From positions 1,860,001-1,924,000 of the forward strand of contig NZ_CP023695.1 in the NCBI RefSeq assembly GCF_008704395.1: DNA of 64,000 nt, read 5' to 3'. Below, one piece after another: positions 48,388-56,079 of the stretch. Numbering within the stretch: the stretch's first letter is position 1; each line of letters begins with the position of its first letter. The stretch comes from Streptomyces alboniger. GTDB taxonomy: Bacteria > Actinomycetota > Actinomycetes > Streptomycetales > Streptomycetaceae. The translations under genes and the position numbers were made by a program. The notes beneath the pieces were generated by a model that saw nothing but the letters and a program-made list of their open reading frames with translations, was not told the origin of the DNA and searched no databases.

Positions 48388-48807
48388 CTAGTTCTTGGCG
48401 TAGACGCTCTCGACCCAGCCCGCGAGCTGGTCGTCGTTGAGGTGCGTAGCCAGGTCGGCCTCGCTGATCATCCCGACGAGCCGCTTGTTCTCGATCACCG
48501 GCAGGCGGCGGATCTGGTGGCCCTGCATCTCCCTCAGGACCTCGTCGACGTCGGCGCCCGAGTCGATCCAGCGCGGTGTGCCCTTGGCCATCTCACCCGC
48601 TGTGACCTTGGCGGGGTCGTGCCCCATGGCCACGCAGCCGATCACGATGTCACGGTCGGTGAGGATGCCGCAGAGCCGTTCGCTCTCGTCGCCGATGGGC
48701 AGCGCGCCCACGTCGAGTTGGCGCATCAGCTGGGCGGCGCGGTCCAGGGTCTCGTGCTTGGGGATCCACTGGGCGCCCCGGTGCATGATGTCTCCGGCGG
48801 TGGTCAT
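48388..48807 (-). CDS. Tandem CBS-domain protein
   Basis: A 139-aa protein made of two CBS motifs: residues 8-60 (MHRGAQWIPKHETLDRAAQLMRQLDVGALPIGDE ... LCGILTDRDIVIG) and residues 72-130 (MAKGTPRWIDSGADVDEVLREMQGHQIRRLPVIENKRLVGMISEADLA). Such stand-alone pairs bind adenine nucleotides and often serve as energy or stress sensors. It converges with corA. GGAGG lies 6-7 nt before the ATG. Confidence 0.92.
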   Translation of the reverse strand: MTTAGDIMHRGAQWIPKHETLDRAAQLMRQLDVGALPIGDESERLCGILTDRDIVIGCVAMGHDPAKVTAGEMAKGTPRWIDSGADVDEVLREMQGHQIRRLPVIENKRLVGMISEADLATHLNDDQLAGWVESVYAKN

Positions 48808-48916
48808 CGGTACCTCCCGTTGCCGGGCAGTGTCCGGAGCGGCGCGAGCGCGCCGCTGGTCCCGGCGCCCCTCATTCTCGCGGCGCCCCCGGCGGCACGC
48901 ATCCGGAGACGGAAGC

Positions 48917-49333
48917 TCAGGGCGCGAACGTGATGACCTTGTGCGGCGTCACGCGGACGATGACCCGGACCTCGTCGTCCTTCTCGGCCGGGGGGTCGAT
49001 GCCGAGGTACTTGTGCGAGAGCTCGTGCGGGAGCCGCTTCCCCTCGTCCGGCAGGATCTCGGCGGTACCCCGGATCTCGGCCGAGGAGTAGGGGTTGGTG
49101 ATGTCGTAGACAGAGATGCTGATGCGCGGGTCGCGTTCGAGGTTGCGGACCTTCTGGCGTCCGGCGGTGGCGGAGAACAGGACGGCGTCGCCGTCCCGTT
49201 TGATCCACACCACCGAGTTCTGCGGGGCGCCGCCGGGGCCCAGGGTGGCGACGGCGGCGAAGTTCTTGCCGTCGAGGAGGGCGCGGACGGATTCGCCCAG
49301 GGCGACGGGGGTCGTGCTCGGGTTCGAGGTCAT
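48917..49333 (-). CDS. PPOX-class (F420/FMN-type) flavoprotein
   Basis: A 138-aa split-barrel protein. Segments NFAAVATLGPGGAPQNSVVWIKRDGDAVLFSATAGRQKVRNLERDPRISISVYD match the PPOX/F420-dependent TIGR03618 group, which in actinomycetes includes F420H2-dependent reductases and F420-binding proteins. No Shine-Dalgarno: TAGGCT lies 6 nt before the ATG, and it is part of a 42-bp perfect palindrome, so the gene is probably controlled by a dimeric regulator at the promoter. Confidence 0.88.
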   Translation of the reverse strand: MTSNPSTTPVALGESVRALLDGKNFAAVATLGPGGAPQNSVVWIKRDGDAVLFSATAGRQKVRNLERDPRISISVYDITNPYSSAEIRGTAEILPDEGKRLPHELSHKYLGIDPPAEKDDEVRVIVRVTPHKVITFAP

Positions 49334-49335
49334 GC

Positions 49336-49377
49336 CCGAAGCCTATCTATATGCACGTGCATATAGATAGGCTTCGG
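49336..49377. promoter_or_regulatory. 42-bp perfect palindrome at the PPOX promoter
   Basis: Twenty-one bases (starting CCGAAGCCTATC) are followed directly by their exact reverse complement, with the centre TATGCACGTGCATA at 49350-49363. The arms are much more AT-rich than the surroundings. It begins 3 nt from the PPOX start codon and contains TAGGCT in -10 position, and it ends 17 nt from the stop of the upstream kinase-like gene. Operator, terminator or both are possible. Confidence 0.8.
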
Positions 49378-49393
49378 CTCCACTCAGTTCCAC

Positions 49394-50026
49394 TCAGCCG
49401 CTCCAGGCCGGATGGCGTGGGTCGTCCGCCCGCACCACCACGTCGGCCACGGAGGCGGGGTCCGTCTCCGTCTCGTACCGCTCGAAGGCCGGAAGCGTCC
49501 ACCGCTCCCCCTCCGGTGTACGGCGTCGCAAGGCTCCCGGTGAGAGGCGCACGTGAACCGTCAGGTCGAACGGGAACCAGTGGCCGAGCAGCAGCGGCCC
49601 GTGCAGCAACAGCACTCCACCGGGCGGAAGTCGGACGTACGGGCTGCGGGTCGCGCGGTCGGCCGCCGGGTCCCAGAGGTCGGGCAGGACGTGTCCCGTG
49701 CCGTCCGGATCCAGCGGCCCGAGGACCTCGCGCCACAACGCGCCGGTGTCGAACCACCCGCTGTAGTACGCCTCCACGTCCTGGTGCCCGTATTCGAGCC
49801 GCAGCGAGGCGGGCCGCAGGAACCCCTCGGTGGCGACGGCGAGCGAGGTGCGCCCGCGCAGCCGCAGCGCGTCACCGACCCGCCGCGCCAGTTCGCCGGT
49901 GCCGCTCGCGGGCGCCCCGTCCACGGCGACGCGGAGCCAGGGGCCCCCGTCCGCCGCTTTCAGGCCGAGCAGACGGTCAGCGAGGGTGTCGGCCAGACGT
50001 TCCCAGGTGATCGGTTCGAGTCGCAC
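49394..50026 (-). CDS. Uridine kinase-like protein with degenerate P-loop
   Basis: A 210-aa protein of the uridine kinase/P-loop group. The expected Walker A position reads VAVDGAPASGTGELARRV, where the invariant Lys before Ser/Thr is missing. Later parts keep the kinase outline (EGFLRPASLRLEYGHQDVEAYYSGWFD, GGVLLLHGPLLLGHWFPFDLTVHVRLSPGALRRRT). Starts at GTG (VRLEPITWERL) with no Shine-Dalgarno and a CATCAT-like -10 nearby. It may be a non-catalytic or altered nucleotide-binding protein. Confidence 0.75.
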   Translation of the reverse strand: MRLEPITWERLADTLADRLLGLKAADGGPWLRVAVDGAPASGTGELARRVGDALRLRGRTSLAVATEGFLRPASLRLEYGHQDVEAYYSGWFDTGALWREVLGPLDPDGTGHVLPDLWDPAADRATRSPYVRLPPGGVLLLHGPLLLGHWFPFDLTVHVRLSPGALRRRTPEGERWTLPAFERYETETDPASVADVVVRADDPRHPAWSG

Positions 50027-50246
50027 GGGCCCATGATGCCGCCAAGCCTCCGCCGACCGCGCCCGCCCAACCGGCCGGGACGTCAGCTCGGAGACCGACT
50101 GAGACGCCGACGCGTGCGCCCGCGAGAAACGCGTATGGTGCCCGCCGCCGCACCGCAATTGACTTGTGGGGATACGGGACGCCGTGCAGGATCACTCGCG
50201 GCCGCCCATCCGAGACGTAACCGCCCCATTCACCCCGGGAGTTGCC

Positions 50247-50726
50247 ATGATCGACGGACCGTACTTCGTCCTCACCGTGCTCGGGGTGCTCGCCTGCGGT
50301 CTCACCGCCGGGGCCTTCGCCGCGTTCTCGGCCTTCGTGATGAGGGGCCTGGCCGCGCTCCCCCCGGCCCAGGGCATCGCCGCGATGAACTCGATCAACG
50401 TCACCGCGGTCGGCCCGGCGTTCATGGCGGTGTTCCTGGGAGCGACGGGACTCTGCGCGGTGCTCGCCGTCGTGACGTTCGTGCTCTGGCCCGAGGACGG
50501 CACCGTCGAACTGCTGCTCGGCTCCGCGCTGCACCTCGTCGGCTCCTTCGGGGTGACCGTCGCCGCGAACATCCCGCGCAACGACGCCCTCGCCGAGGTC
50601 GACCCGCAGAGCGCTAAGGGCGCGGCGTACTGGCGTACGTACGTCCGTGAATGGACCGCGTGGAACCACGTGCGCGGTGCGGCCTCGCTCGCCGCGGCGG
50701 CGTGTTTCCTGCTCGCTCTGACCTGA
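50247..50726 (+). CDS. DUF1772 (anthrone oxygenase-like) membrane protein
   Basis: A 159-aa protein with four predicted helices. The DUF1772 pattern is seen in GAFAAFSAFVMRGLAALPPAQGIAAMNSIN, VAANIPRNDALAEVDP and YWRTYVREWTAWNHVRGAASLAA. Some members are anthrone oxygenases of polyketide pathways; stand-alone bacterial members have no proven role. ATG with GGGAG 6 nt upstream; the 27 upstream codons of the open frame lack a start with a ribosome-binding site. Confidence 0.85.
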   Translation: MIDGPYFVLTVLGVLACGLTAGAFAAFSAFVMRGLAALPPAQGIAAMNSINVTAVGPAFMAVFLGATGLCAVLAVVTFVLWPEDGTVELLLGSALHLVGSFGVTVAANIPRNDALAEVDPQSAKGAAYWRTYVREWTAWNHVRGAASLAAAACFLLALT

Positions 50727-50828
50727 GCGACCTGAAGGACCTCAGCGCCTGAGTGCCTGAGCGATCTGAGCGCGCCGTGGCCGGCAGGCGGACGTATGGT
50801 GACAAAAAGCCTGCGCGAGGGAGAGGCC

Positions 50829-52319
50829 ATGGCCGACCCCAAGGGCTTCCTCACCACCGCGCGCCAGGAATGGCCGCGCCGTCCCGTCGGGGAACGGGTG
50901 AAGGACTGGGACGAGGTGTACGTCCCCGGAGCCCTGCTGCCCCTGATCGAGCGGCAGGCGGATCGCTGCATGGACTGCGGCGTCCCCTTCTGCCACCAGG
51001 CGTGCCCGCTCGGCAATCTCATCCCCGACTGGAACGACCTGGTCTCGCGCGCCGACTGGCACGCGGCGGCGGAGCGGCTGCACGCCACGAACAACTTCCC
51101 CGAGTTCACCGGGCGCCTGTGCCCGGCCCCCTGCGAGGCGGGCTGCGTCCTCGCGATCAACCAGCCCGCGGTGACGATCAAGAACGTCGAGGCGGCCGTC
51201 GCCGACCGCATCTGGGCCGACGGCCTCGCCCCGCCGCGGGCACCCTCGCGGCACTCCGGTAAGACGGTGGCCGTCGTCGGCTCGGGCCCGGCCGGACTCG
51301 CGGCGGCCCAGCAGCTGACGCGCGCCGGGCACACCGTCGCCGTGTACGAACGGGACGACCGGGTGGGCGGTCTGCTGCGCTACGGCATCCCCGCGTTCAA
51401 GATGGAGAAGCACCACCTGGAGCGCAGGCTCGGGCAGTTGGCCGCCGAGGGTGTGCGGTTCCGTACGTCGACGGAGGTCGGGCGGGATGTGGGCGCGGCG
51501 GAGCTGCGGTCCCGTCACGACGCGGTGGTGCTGGCCGTCGGCGCGACCGCCCAGCGCGAACTGGACGTACCCGGGCGGGAACTGAGGGGCGTCGTACAGG
51601 CCATGGAGTATCTGCCGCTGGCCAACCGCGTGTGCGAGGGCGATCTGGAGGCCTCGCCGCTGTCCGCGGCGGGGAAGCACGTCGTCATCGTCGGCGGAGG
51701 CGACACCGGGGCCGACTGCCTGGGGACGGCGGTGCGTGAAGGGGCCGCGTCCGTCACGCAGTTGGACATCTACGCGCGAGCGGGCGAGGCCCGTGACGAG
51801 CTGACGGAGCCCTGGCCGACGTATCCGAGGCTCTACCGGCTCTCCGCCGCGCACGAGGAGGCCGGGGAGTTGCGCACCGCGCCCCTCGCGGACGCCGACG
51901 CACGGCTCTTCGCGGCGTCCACGCTCCGCTTCGGCGGGGACGCGGCAGGGCGGGTCCGGGCGGTGCGCCTCACCGGGGTCGACGAACTGCGCCGGCCGCT
52001 GCCGGGGACGGAACGGGAGCTTCGGGCGGACCTGGTACTGCTCGCGCTCGGCTTCTCCGGACCCGAGCGCGCGCCGGGCGGGCTGCTGGACCAGCTCGGC
52101 GTCGACCTCGACGCGCGGGGCGCGCTCGCCCGCGACGCGGCCTTCGCGACGAACGTCCCCGGCGTCTTCGCGGCCGGGGACGCGGGGCGCGGGCAGTCGC
52201 TCGTGGTGTGGGCGATCGCGGAGGGCCGTGCGGTCGCCGCCGCGGTGGACCGGTGGCTGACGGGCGCGACGTCCCTCCCGGCCCCGATCACCCCGTACGA
52301 CCGTCCGATGACGGTGTGA
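50829..52319 (+). CDS. gltD: Glutamate synthase small subunit-like oxidoreductase (orphan GltD)
   Basis: A 496-aa flavoprotein of the GltD family, which passes electrons from NADPH via FAD and two 4Fe-4S clusters. Cluster cysteines are in RCMDCGVPFCHQACPLGN near residue 48 and CPAPCEAGC near residue 100; the FAD site is VAVVGSGPAGLAAAQQL near residue 147, the NADPH site VVIVGGGDTGADCLGTAV near residue 290, and the C-terminal FAD motif GVFAAGDAGRGQSLVVWAIAEGR near residue 450. There is no gltB for the large subunit nearby, so it may serve another acceptor or an unlinked GltB. GAGGGAGAGG precedes the ATG. Confidence 0.9.
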   Translation: MADPKGFLTTARQEWPRRPVGERVKDWDEVYVPGALLPLIERQADRCMDCGVPFCHQACPLGNLIPDWNDLVSRADWHAAAERLHATNNFPEFTGRLCPAPCEAGCVLAINQPAVTIKNVEAAVADRIWADGLAPPRAPSRHSGKTVAVVGSGPAGLAAAQQLTRAGHTVAVYERDDRVGGLLRYGIPAFKMEKHHLERRLGQLAAEGVRFRTSTEVGRDVGAAELRSRHDAVVLAVGATAQRELDVPGRELRGVVQAMEYLPLANRVCEGDLEASPLSAAGKHVVIVGGGDTGADCLGTAVREGAASVTQLDIYARAGEARDELTEPWPTYPRLYRLSAAHEEAGELRTAPLADADARLFAASTLRFGGDAAGRVRAVRLTGVDELRRPLPGTERELRADLVLLALGFSGPERAPGGLLDQLGVDLDARGALARDAAFATNVPGVFAAGDAGRGQSLVVWAIAEGRAVAAAVDRWLTGATSLPAPITPYDRPMTV

Positions 52320-52327
52320 GCGGGCGC

Positions 52328-52370
52328 CGGGCCCGACAGCGAATCCCCCGGGCCCGAGAGGGAACGCCCC
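52328..52370. repeat. Imperfect direct repeat between gltD and the DUF574 gene
   Basis: CCGGGCCCGA(C/G)AG(C/G)GAA followed by CCCC occurs twice, about 21 nt apart, in the gap between converging genes. Nothing else is recognised in this 150-nt space. Confidence 0.5.
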
Positions 52371-52472
52371 GGACGCCCCTGGCCCTACAGCGGACGCCCC
52401 GCGTCGCGCGCGGCGCACACCTCCACCCCGGCCAGGGCGTCACGACCTCCGCAACCCCGCGGCGCGAAACCG

Positions 52473-53270
52473 TCAGCGCTTGCGCGCCACCGCGCCGTAC
52501 CCCGGCGTCGGCCCCTCCCCCGTGTCCGGCACCCGCTCGCCCAGTTCCGGCTTCCAGTGGTCGATGACCGCCACTCCGGGGGCCACCATCTCGTAACCGT
52601 CGAAGAAGCGTTCCACCTCGGCGCGCGTGCGCAGCGCCAGGGTCATGCCGCGCGCCTCGTAGAGTTCCGCGGCCCGCTGCGCCGTCTCGGGGGTGAACTC
52701 ACCCGTCCCGTGCGACAGCATCAGGTAACTGCCGGGGGGCAGTGCCCGCATCAGCCGGTCCACCAGGTCGTACGCGCCGTCCTCGTCCGCGATGAAGTGC
52801 AGCAGCGCGACGAGCGACAGGGCGACCGGCCGGTCGAGGTCCAGGACCCGCGCGGCCCCTTCGAGGATCTTCTCCGGTTCGCGGAAGTCCGCCTGGATGT
52901 ACTCGGTGGCGCCCTGCGGCGTGGAGCGGAGCAGCGCCTCGGCGTGGGCGAGGACGATGGGGTCGTTGTCGCAGTAGACGACGCGCGCGTCAGGGGCGAT
53001 CCCCTGGGCGATCTGGTGGAGGTTCGGCTCGGTCGGAATGCCCGTGCCGATGTCGAGGAACTGCCGTACGCCCTGTTCGGTGAGCCAGCGCGTGGCGCGC
53101 TGCATGAACGCGCGGTTGGCCCGCGCCGTCGTCAGGACCCGGCCGTCCATGGCGACGAGCTGGCGGCCCATCTCCTCGTCCACCGGGTAGTTGTCCTTGC
53201 CGCCCAAAAACCAGTCGTACATCCGTGCGGGGTGCGGCTTGCTGGTGTCGATGTACGACGGGTCGGTCAC
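52473..53270 (-). CDS. SAM-dependent methyltransferase, DUF574 family
   Basis: A 265-aa protein of the actinomycete DUF574/Methyltransf_19 family. Hallmarks are the N-terminal TSKPHPARMYDWFLGGKDNYPVD, motif I RQFLDIGTGIPTEPNLHQIAQ near residue 70, VVYCDNDPIVLAHAEALL, and VALSLVALLHFIADEDGAYDLV. These genes are numerous in Streptomyces and often sit near XRE/DUF397 pairs, as here, but no substrate is known. GTG start with GGAG 6 nt upstream. Confidence 0.88.
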   Translation of the reverse strand: MTDPSYIDTSKPHPARMYDWFLGGKDNYPVDEEMGRQLVAMDGRVLTTARANRAFMQRATRWLTEQGVRQFLDIGTGIPTEPNLHQIAQGIAPDARVVYCDNDPIVLAHAEALLRSTPQGATEYIQADFREPEKILEGAARVLDLDRPVALSLVALLHFIADEDGAYDLVDRLMRALPPGSYLMLSHGTGEFTPETAQRAAELYEARGMTLALRTRAEVERFFDGYEMVAPGVAVIDHWKPELGERVPDTGEGPTPGYGAVARKR

Positions 53271-53313
53271 GGCAGCTCCAGGAGTAGGCGGCGGTCGGAG
53301 AGGAGGACCTTGC

Positions 53314-53356
53314 TGGTCACGAGAGCAGGAAGCTTGGTGGTCACGACAGCAGGAAG
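53314..53356 (-). repeat. Duplicated 3' end of the DUF397 gene
   Basis: A 19-nt block with one mismatch (TGGTCACGA-AGCAGGAAG pattern) occurs at 53314-53332 and 53338-53356. The second copy encodes the terminal FLLS and stop of the DUF397 protein; the first lies just downstream as a non-coding copy. Confidence 0.75.
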
Positions 53357-53661
53357 TCCGCCTCGCCGGCCTTCGCGCCCTGTATGAACGCGTTGATCTC
53401 CCCGTGCGTGTAGATGAGCGCGGGGCCGTCGGGGTCGGCGGACTGACGCACCGCCACCCTGCCGTCGGCCAGCTTCATGGCCTCCAGGCAGTTGCCGCCG
53501 TTGCCGCCGCTCCACGGCTTGTGCCAGCCGTCGCTGCCGAGGTCGCGGGCGGGCATGCCGTTGTAGATGCGGGACTCCCCGCGGGGCTCGGCTCGCGAGT
53601 CGTCGCGGGCCCCGGGTGCGCGCGGACCGGCGGGGCGCGTGCCGGCTCGGTGTCGGTCCAT
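53341..53661 (-). CDS. DUF397 small protein
   Basis: A 106-aa protein. The C-terminal 60 residues fit DUF397: GWHKPWSGGNGGNCLEAMKLADGRVAVRQSADPDGPALIYTHGEINAFIQGAKAGEADFLL. DUF397 proteins accompany XRE regulators in the many WhiJ-like loci of Streptomyces and are thought to modulate the regulator. An N-terminal Arg/Pro-rich extension of about 40 residues is longer than usual. It starts one nucleotide after the regulator stop (TGACATG), with GGAG 9 nt upstream, so the pair is coupled. Confidence 0.88.
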   Translation of the reverse strand: MDRHRAGTRPAGPRAPGARDDSRAEPRGESRIYNGMPARDLGSDGWHKPWSGGNGGNCLEAMKLADGRVAVRQSADPDGPALIYTHGEINAFIQGAKAGEADFLLS

Positions 53662-53662
53662 G

Positions 53663-54523
53663 TCACAGCTCCTTGCGGACATCGCGGAGGATGTCCTTCG
53701 TGCGTTGTGCGGTGGCGGCCTGCGCCGCCATGCGGTCCATGACCTCCAAGTGCGTGGCCACCTCTTTGCGCGCGTCCAGGTAGACGGCGCCGGTCAGGTA
53801 CTCGCTGTAGACCATGTCGGGCAGCTCCGCCATGGCGAAGCGGAAGAGCACGAACGGTCCGTACGTCCCGGGGTGCGGGCCCGCCGCGAACGGCGCGACC
53901 TGAAGCGTGACGTGGGGCATCTCGGTGGCTTCGAGCAGCCGGTCGAGCTGCTCGCGCATCACCTCGGGGCCGCCGACGGGCCTGCGCAGCGCGGTCTCGT
54001 CCATCACCACCCACAGCCGGGGCGCGTCCTCGCGGGTGAGCAGCGCCTGGCGCTCCATGCGCAGCGCCACGTACCGCTCGATGTCCGCGGGCCGGGTCTG
54101 GCCGATGGCTCCGGAGCGCATCACTCCGCGCGCGTACTCCTCGGTCTGGAGCAGGCCGGGCACGAAGTGGGGCTCGTAGGACCGGATGAGGCTGGCCGCG
54201 CCCTCCAGGCTGACGTACATGCTGAACCAGCCCGGCAGGATGTCGTGGAACCGCTGCCACCAGCCCGGCTTGTTCGCCTCCTCGGCGAGGGTCACGAAGG
54301 CGTCGGCCTCGTCGTCCGCGACGCCGTAGGCCTTGAGGAGCAGCTGGAGGTACGGGATCTTCAGCGCGACCTCGGCCGTCTCCATGCGGCGGACGGTGGC
54401 GGGTGCGACGCGCAGGATCTTCGCGGCCTCCTCGCGCTTCAGGCCCGCGCTTTCGCGCAGGTCCTGGAGGCGACGACCGAGAACGACCTGGCCGACGGTC
54501 GGCGCGGACCGCGGTTCGCTCAC
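53663..54523 (-). CDS. XRE-family regulator with DUF5753 domain (WhiJ-like)
   Basis: A 286-aa regulator. A helix-turn-helix occupies residues 12-70 (VVLGRRLQDLRESAGLKREEAAKILRVAPATVRRMETAEVALKIPYLQLLLKAYG), followed by the DUF5753 effector domain (GWFSMYVSLEGAASLIRSYEPHFVPGLLQTEEYARGVM ... GPFVLFRFAMAELPDMVYSEYLTGAVYLD). This is the WhiJ/Scr1 type found in dozens of Streptomyces loci, usually a repressor acting on development or metabolism with a DUF397 partner. The GTG start has GGAGG 8 nt upstream; a GTG 11 codons earlier is less likely. Confidence 0.9.
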   Translation of the reverse strand: MSEPRSAPTVGQVVLGRRLQDLRESAGLKREEAAKILRVAPATVRRMETAEVALKIPYLQLLLKAYGVADDEADAFVTLAEEANKPGWWQRFHDILPGWFSMYVSLEGAASLIRSYEPHFVPGLLQTEEYARGVMRSGAIGQTRPADIERYVALRMERQALLTREDAPRLWVVMDETALRRPVGGPEVMREQLDRLLEATEMPHVTLQVAPFAAGPHPGTYGPFVLFRFAMAELPDMVYSEYLTGAVYLDARKEVATHLEVMDRMAAQAATAQRTKDILRDVRKEL

Positions 54524-54681
54524 GTCTCCTACCTCCACCCGACTGCGCGTTGCCACAACTCACACCGCACCGCGAGCTGTTGCGAGCAGTGTGCCATGCG
54601 CCGTCTCGAAGGAACACGCCACTGTGCACTTTTCAGAGTGGGTCTTGCCAAGGTGTTCGGGGCGGGGCGATAGTGGAGAGC

Positions 54682-55182
54682 GTGACTCCGCCCGCGCCGT
54701 TAGGAACCGAAGCCGCCGAAGGCCGTCTTGGTGATCCCGCCGAGGCACGTCCTGTGAGCGCTGCCGAGGTCTGCGTCAGTTTCGCCCTCGCCCCGCGACC
54801 GAACTCCGTAGCGCAAGCCAGACGGCTCATGCGCGTGCGGTTCGGCGAGTGGGCGGTGCGGGACGACGACGCCTGCGACGCGGCGGCACTCATACTCTCC
54901 GAACTGGTCACCAATGCCGTGGTGCACACCGCGAGCCGGCGGATCATCTGCGAGCTCTGCGCGGATACGGAGAGGCTGCGAATAGCCGTACGTGACGAAG
55001 GCTGCGGTACTCGGACGCCGCGCCCGGTGCACAGGGGGGCCGACGAGGAGCACGGGAGGGGATTGCTTCTCGTCGACGCGGTGAGCAGTGCGTGGGGCGT
55101 CCACGACGCGGGGCCCGGAATCGGGCGGACGGTGTGGGCGGAGTTGCGCAGGACGCCGAAGGGAGCGCCGGAGTTCGCGTAG
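54682..55182 (+). CDS. ATP-binding (GHKL/anti-sigma-like) protein
   Basis: A 166-aa HATPase_c protein of the serine-kinase/anti-sigma type. The N-box is ALILSELVTNAVVHTASRRI near residue 75; G boxes are RIAVRDEGCGTRTP and HGRGLLLVDAVSSAWGVHDAG near residue 130. Such small ATPases accompany WhiJ-like regulators in Streptomyces and may be orphan anti-sigma factors. TTGCCA-N17-CGATAG upstream places transcription at the second GTG, which I take as a leaderless start; a GTG three codons earlier is possible. Divergent from the XRE regulator. Confidence 0.85.
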   Translation: MTPPAPLGTEAAEGRLGDPAEARPVSAAEVCVSFALAPRPNSVAQARRLMRVRFGEWAVRDDDACDAAALILSELVTNAVVHTASRRIICELCADTERLRIAVRDEGCGTRTPRPVHRGADEEHGRGLLLVDAVSSAWGVHDAGPGIGRTVWAELRRTPKGAPEFA

Positions 55183-55185
55183 ACC

Positions 55186-55258
55186 GGACCAGTAGAGGAC
55201 CGGGCTACCTGAGGACCGAAGTACCTGAGTACCGAACGAAGTACAGAAGTACCGAAGT
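55186..55258. repeat. Degenerate GTACC/GAAGTACC repeat tract
   Basis: At least five partial copies of (G)AAGTACC or GAGTACCGAA are packed into about 70 nt between the ATPase gene and the next hypothetical gene. The GTAC cores are palindromic and recur every 10-14 nt. Confidence 0.6.
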
Positions 55259-55339
55259 GACGGCGTGGACCGGAACGACAGCGTCGGCACGTTCGGAGAA
55301 CGGGGTGGCGAGCGTGGCAGTGTTGCGGGCGGGGGGCAT

Positions 55340-55795
55340 GTGAGCGCGGGTATGGTGCGGCCGTTGGATCTGAACACCTTGGTCCGGCTCTCCCGGCGTC
55401 GACAGCGCGCCGGGGCCCCACCACCACCCCTGCGGCTCGATCTGCCCGAAGGGATGACCGAGCCGCTCGGCTGCGACGCGGTGGCGGTGCCCGCGGCGCT
55501 CGGGCCCCGGCTGATGTCCCGGCTGCCCCGCGTGGGGTGCGTGTACGAGGACGGGCCGCGCTGGTGGTGGATCGTTCCCGCGGACTCCGACGTCGCCATG
55601 GAGTGGCCCTCACCGGTCGCCTACTCGGCGGGCGCGGTGGTGCGCAACGGCGGGCGCCGGACGCCCGTGCTCATCAACCGGCCCGAGGGCGACGTGCCCT
55701 ACACCCCGCCGATTCCGCTGTATCTGGCGCTGTGCCGGGTGACGGGGACCACGCCGGGGTGGTCCCCGGTGGGCGCGGGCGCTCCGCTGGGGTGA
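55340..55795 (+). CDS. Hypothetical protein, WhiJ-like cluster
   Basis: A 151-aa protein with no recognised domain. It has a basic N-terminal helix (PLDLNTLVRLSRRRQRAG), a Pro-rich stretch, and a Trp-rich centre (YEDGPRWWWIVPADSDVAMEWPSPVAYS). There are no signal peptide or membrane segments. The GTG start has a GGGGGG ribosome site 3-8 nt upstream. It follows the ATP-binding protein on the same strand, which suggests a shared function in the cluster. Confidence 0.7.
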   Translation: MSAGMVRPLDLNTLVRLSRRRQRAGAPPPPLRLDLPEGMTEPLGCDAVAVPAALGPRLMSRLPRVGCVYEDGPRWWWIVPADSDVAMEWPSPVAYSAGAVVRNGGRRTPVLINRPEGDVPYTPPIPLYLALCRVTGTTPGWSPVGAGAPLG

Positions 55796-55800
55796 GGGGT

Positions 55801-55974
55801 CTACCGGGCGGTCGGCTCCCGCACGATCACCAGGTAGGCGTCCGAGGCGAGGTCCATCACGACCTCCGCGGGCTGCCCCTCCTGGCGGCGGGCCCACGCG
55901 AACTCCTCCGCGGGCCACGACCCACGGGGTCCGCCCGCGGGAAACCTCTCCAGCACCACTCGTGCGTTCGTCAT
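55801..55974 (-). CDS. Small hypothetical protein
   Basis: A 57-aa protein starting MTNARVVLERFPAGGPRGSW and ending YLVIVREPTAR. The length and charge pattern are compact and coding-like, and a good ribosome site (GGGGGACAGGA) precedes the ATG. I do not recognise the family. It converges closely (5 nt) with the preceding hypothetical gene. Confidence 0.65.
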   Translation of the reverse strand: MTNARVVLERFPAGGPRGSWPAEEFAWARRQEGQPAEVVMDLASDAYLVIVREPTAR

Positions 55975-56079
55975 GTTCCTGTCCCCCGTACGATTCGGTT
56001 CGGCTCTGTCTGTGAGAACGCGCGCGGGGCCCCTCAGGGCTCGCAACGTGACCGAACCGACACGGAGTTGAGGCGTTTC

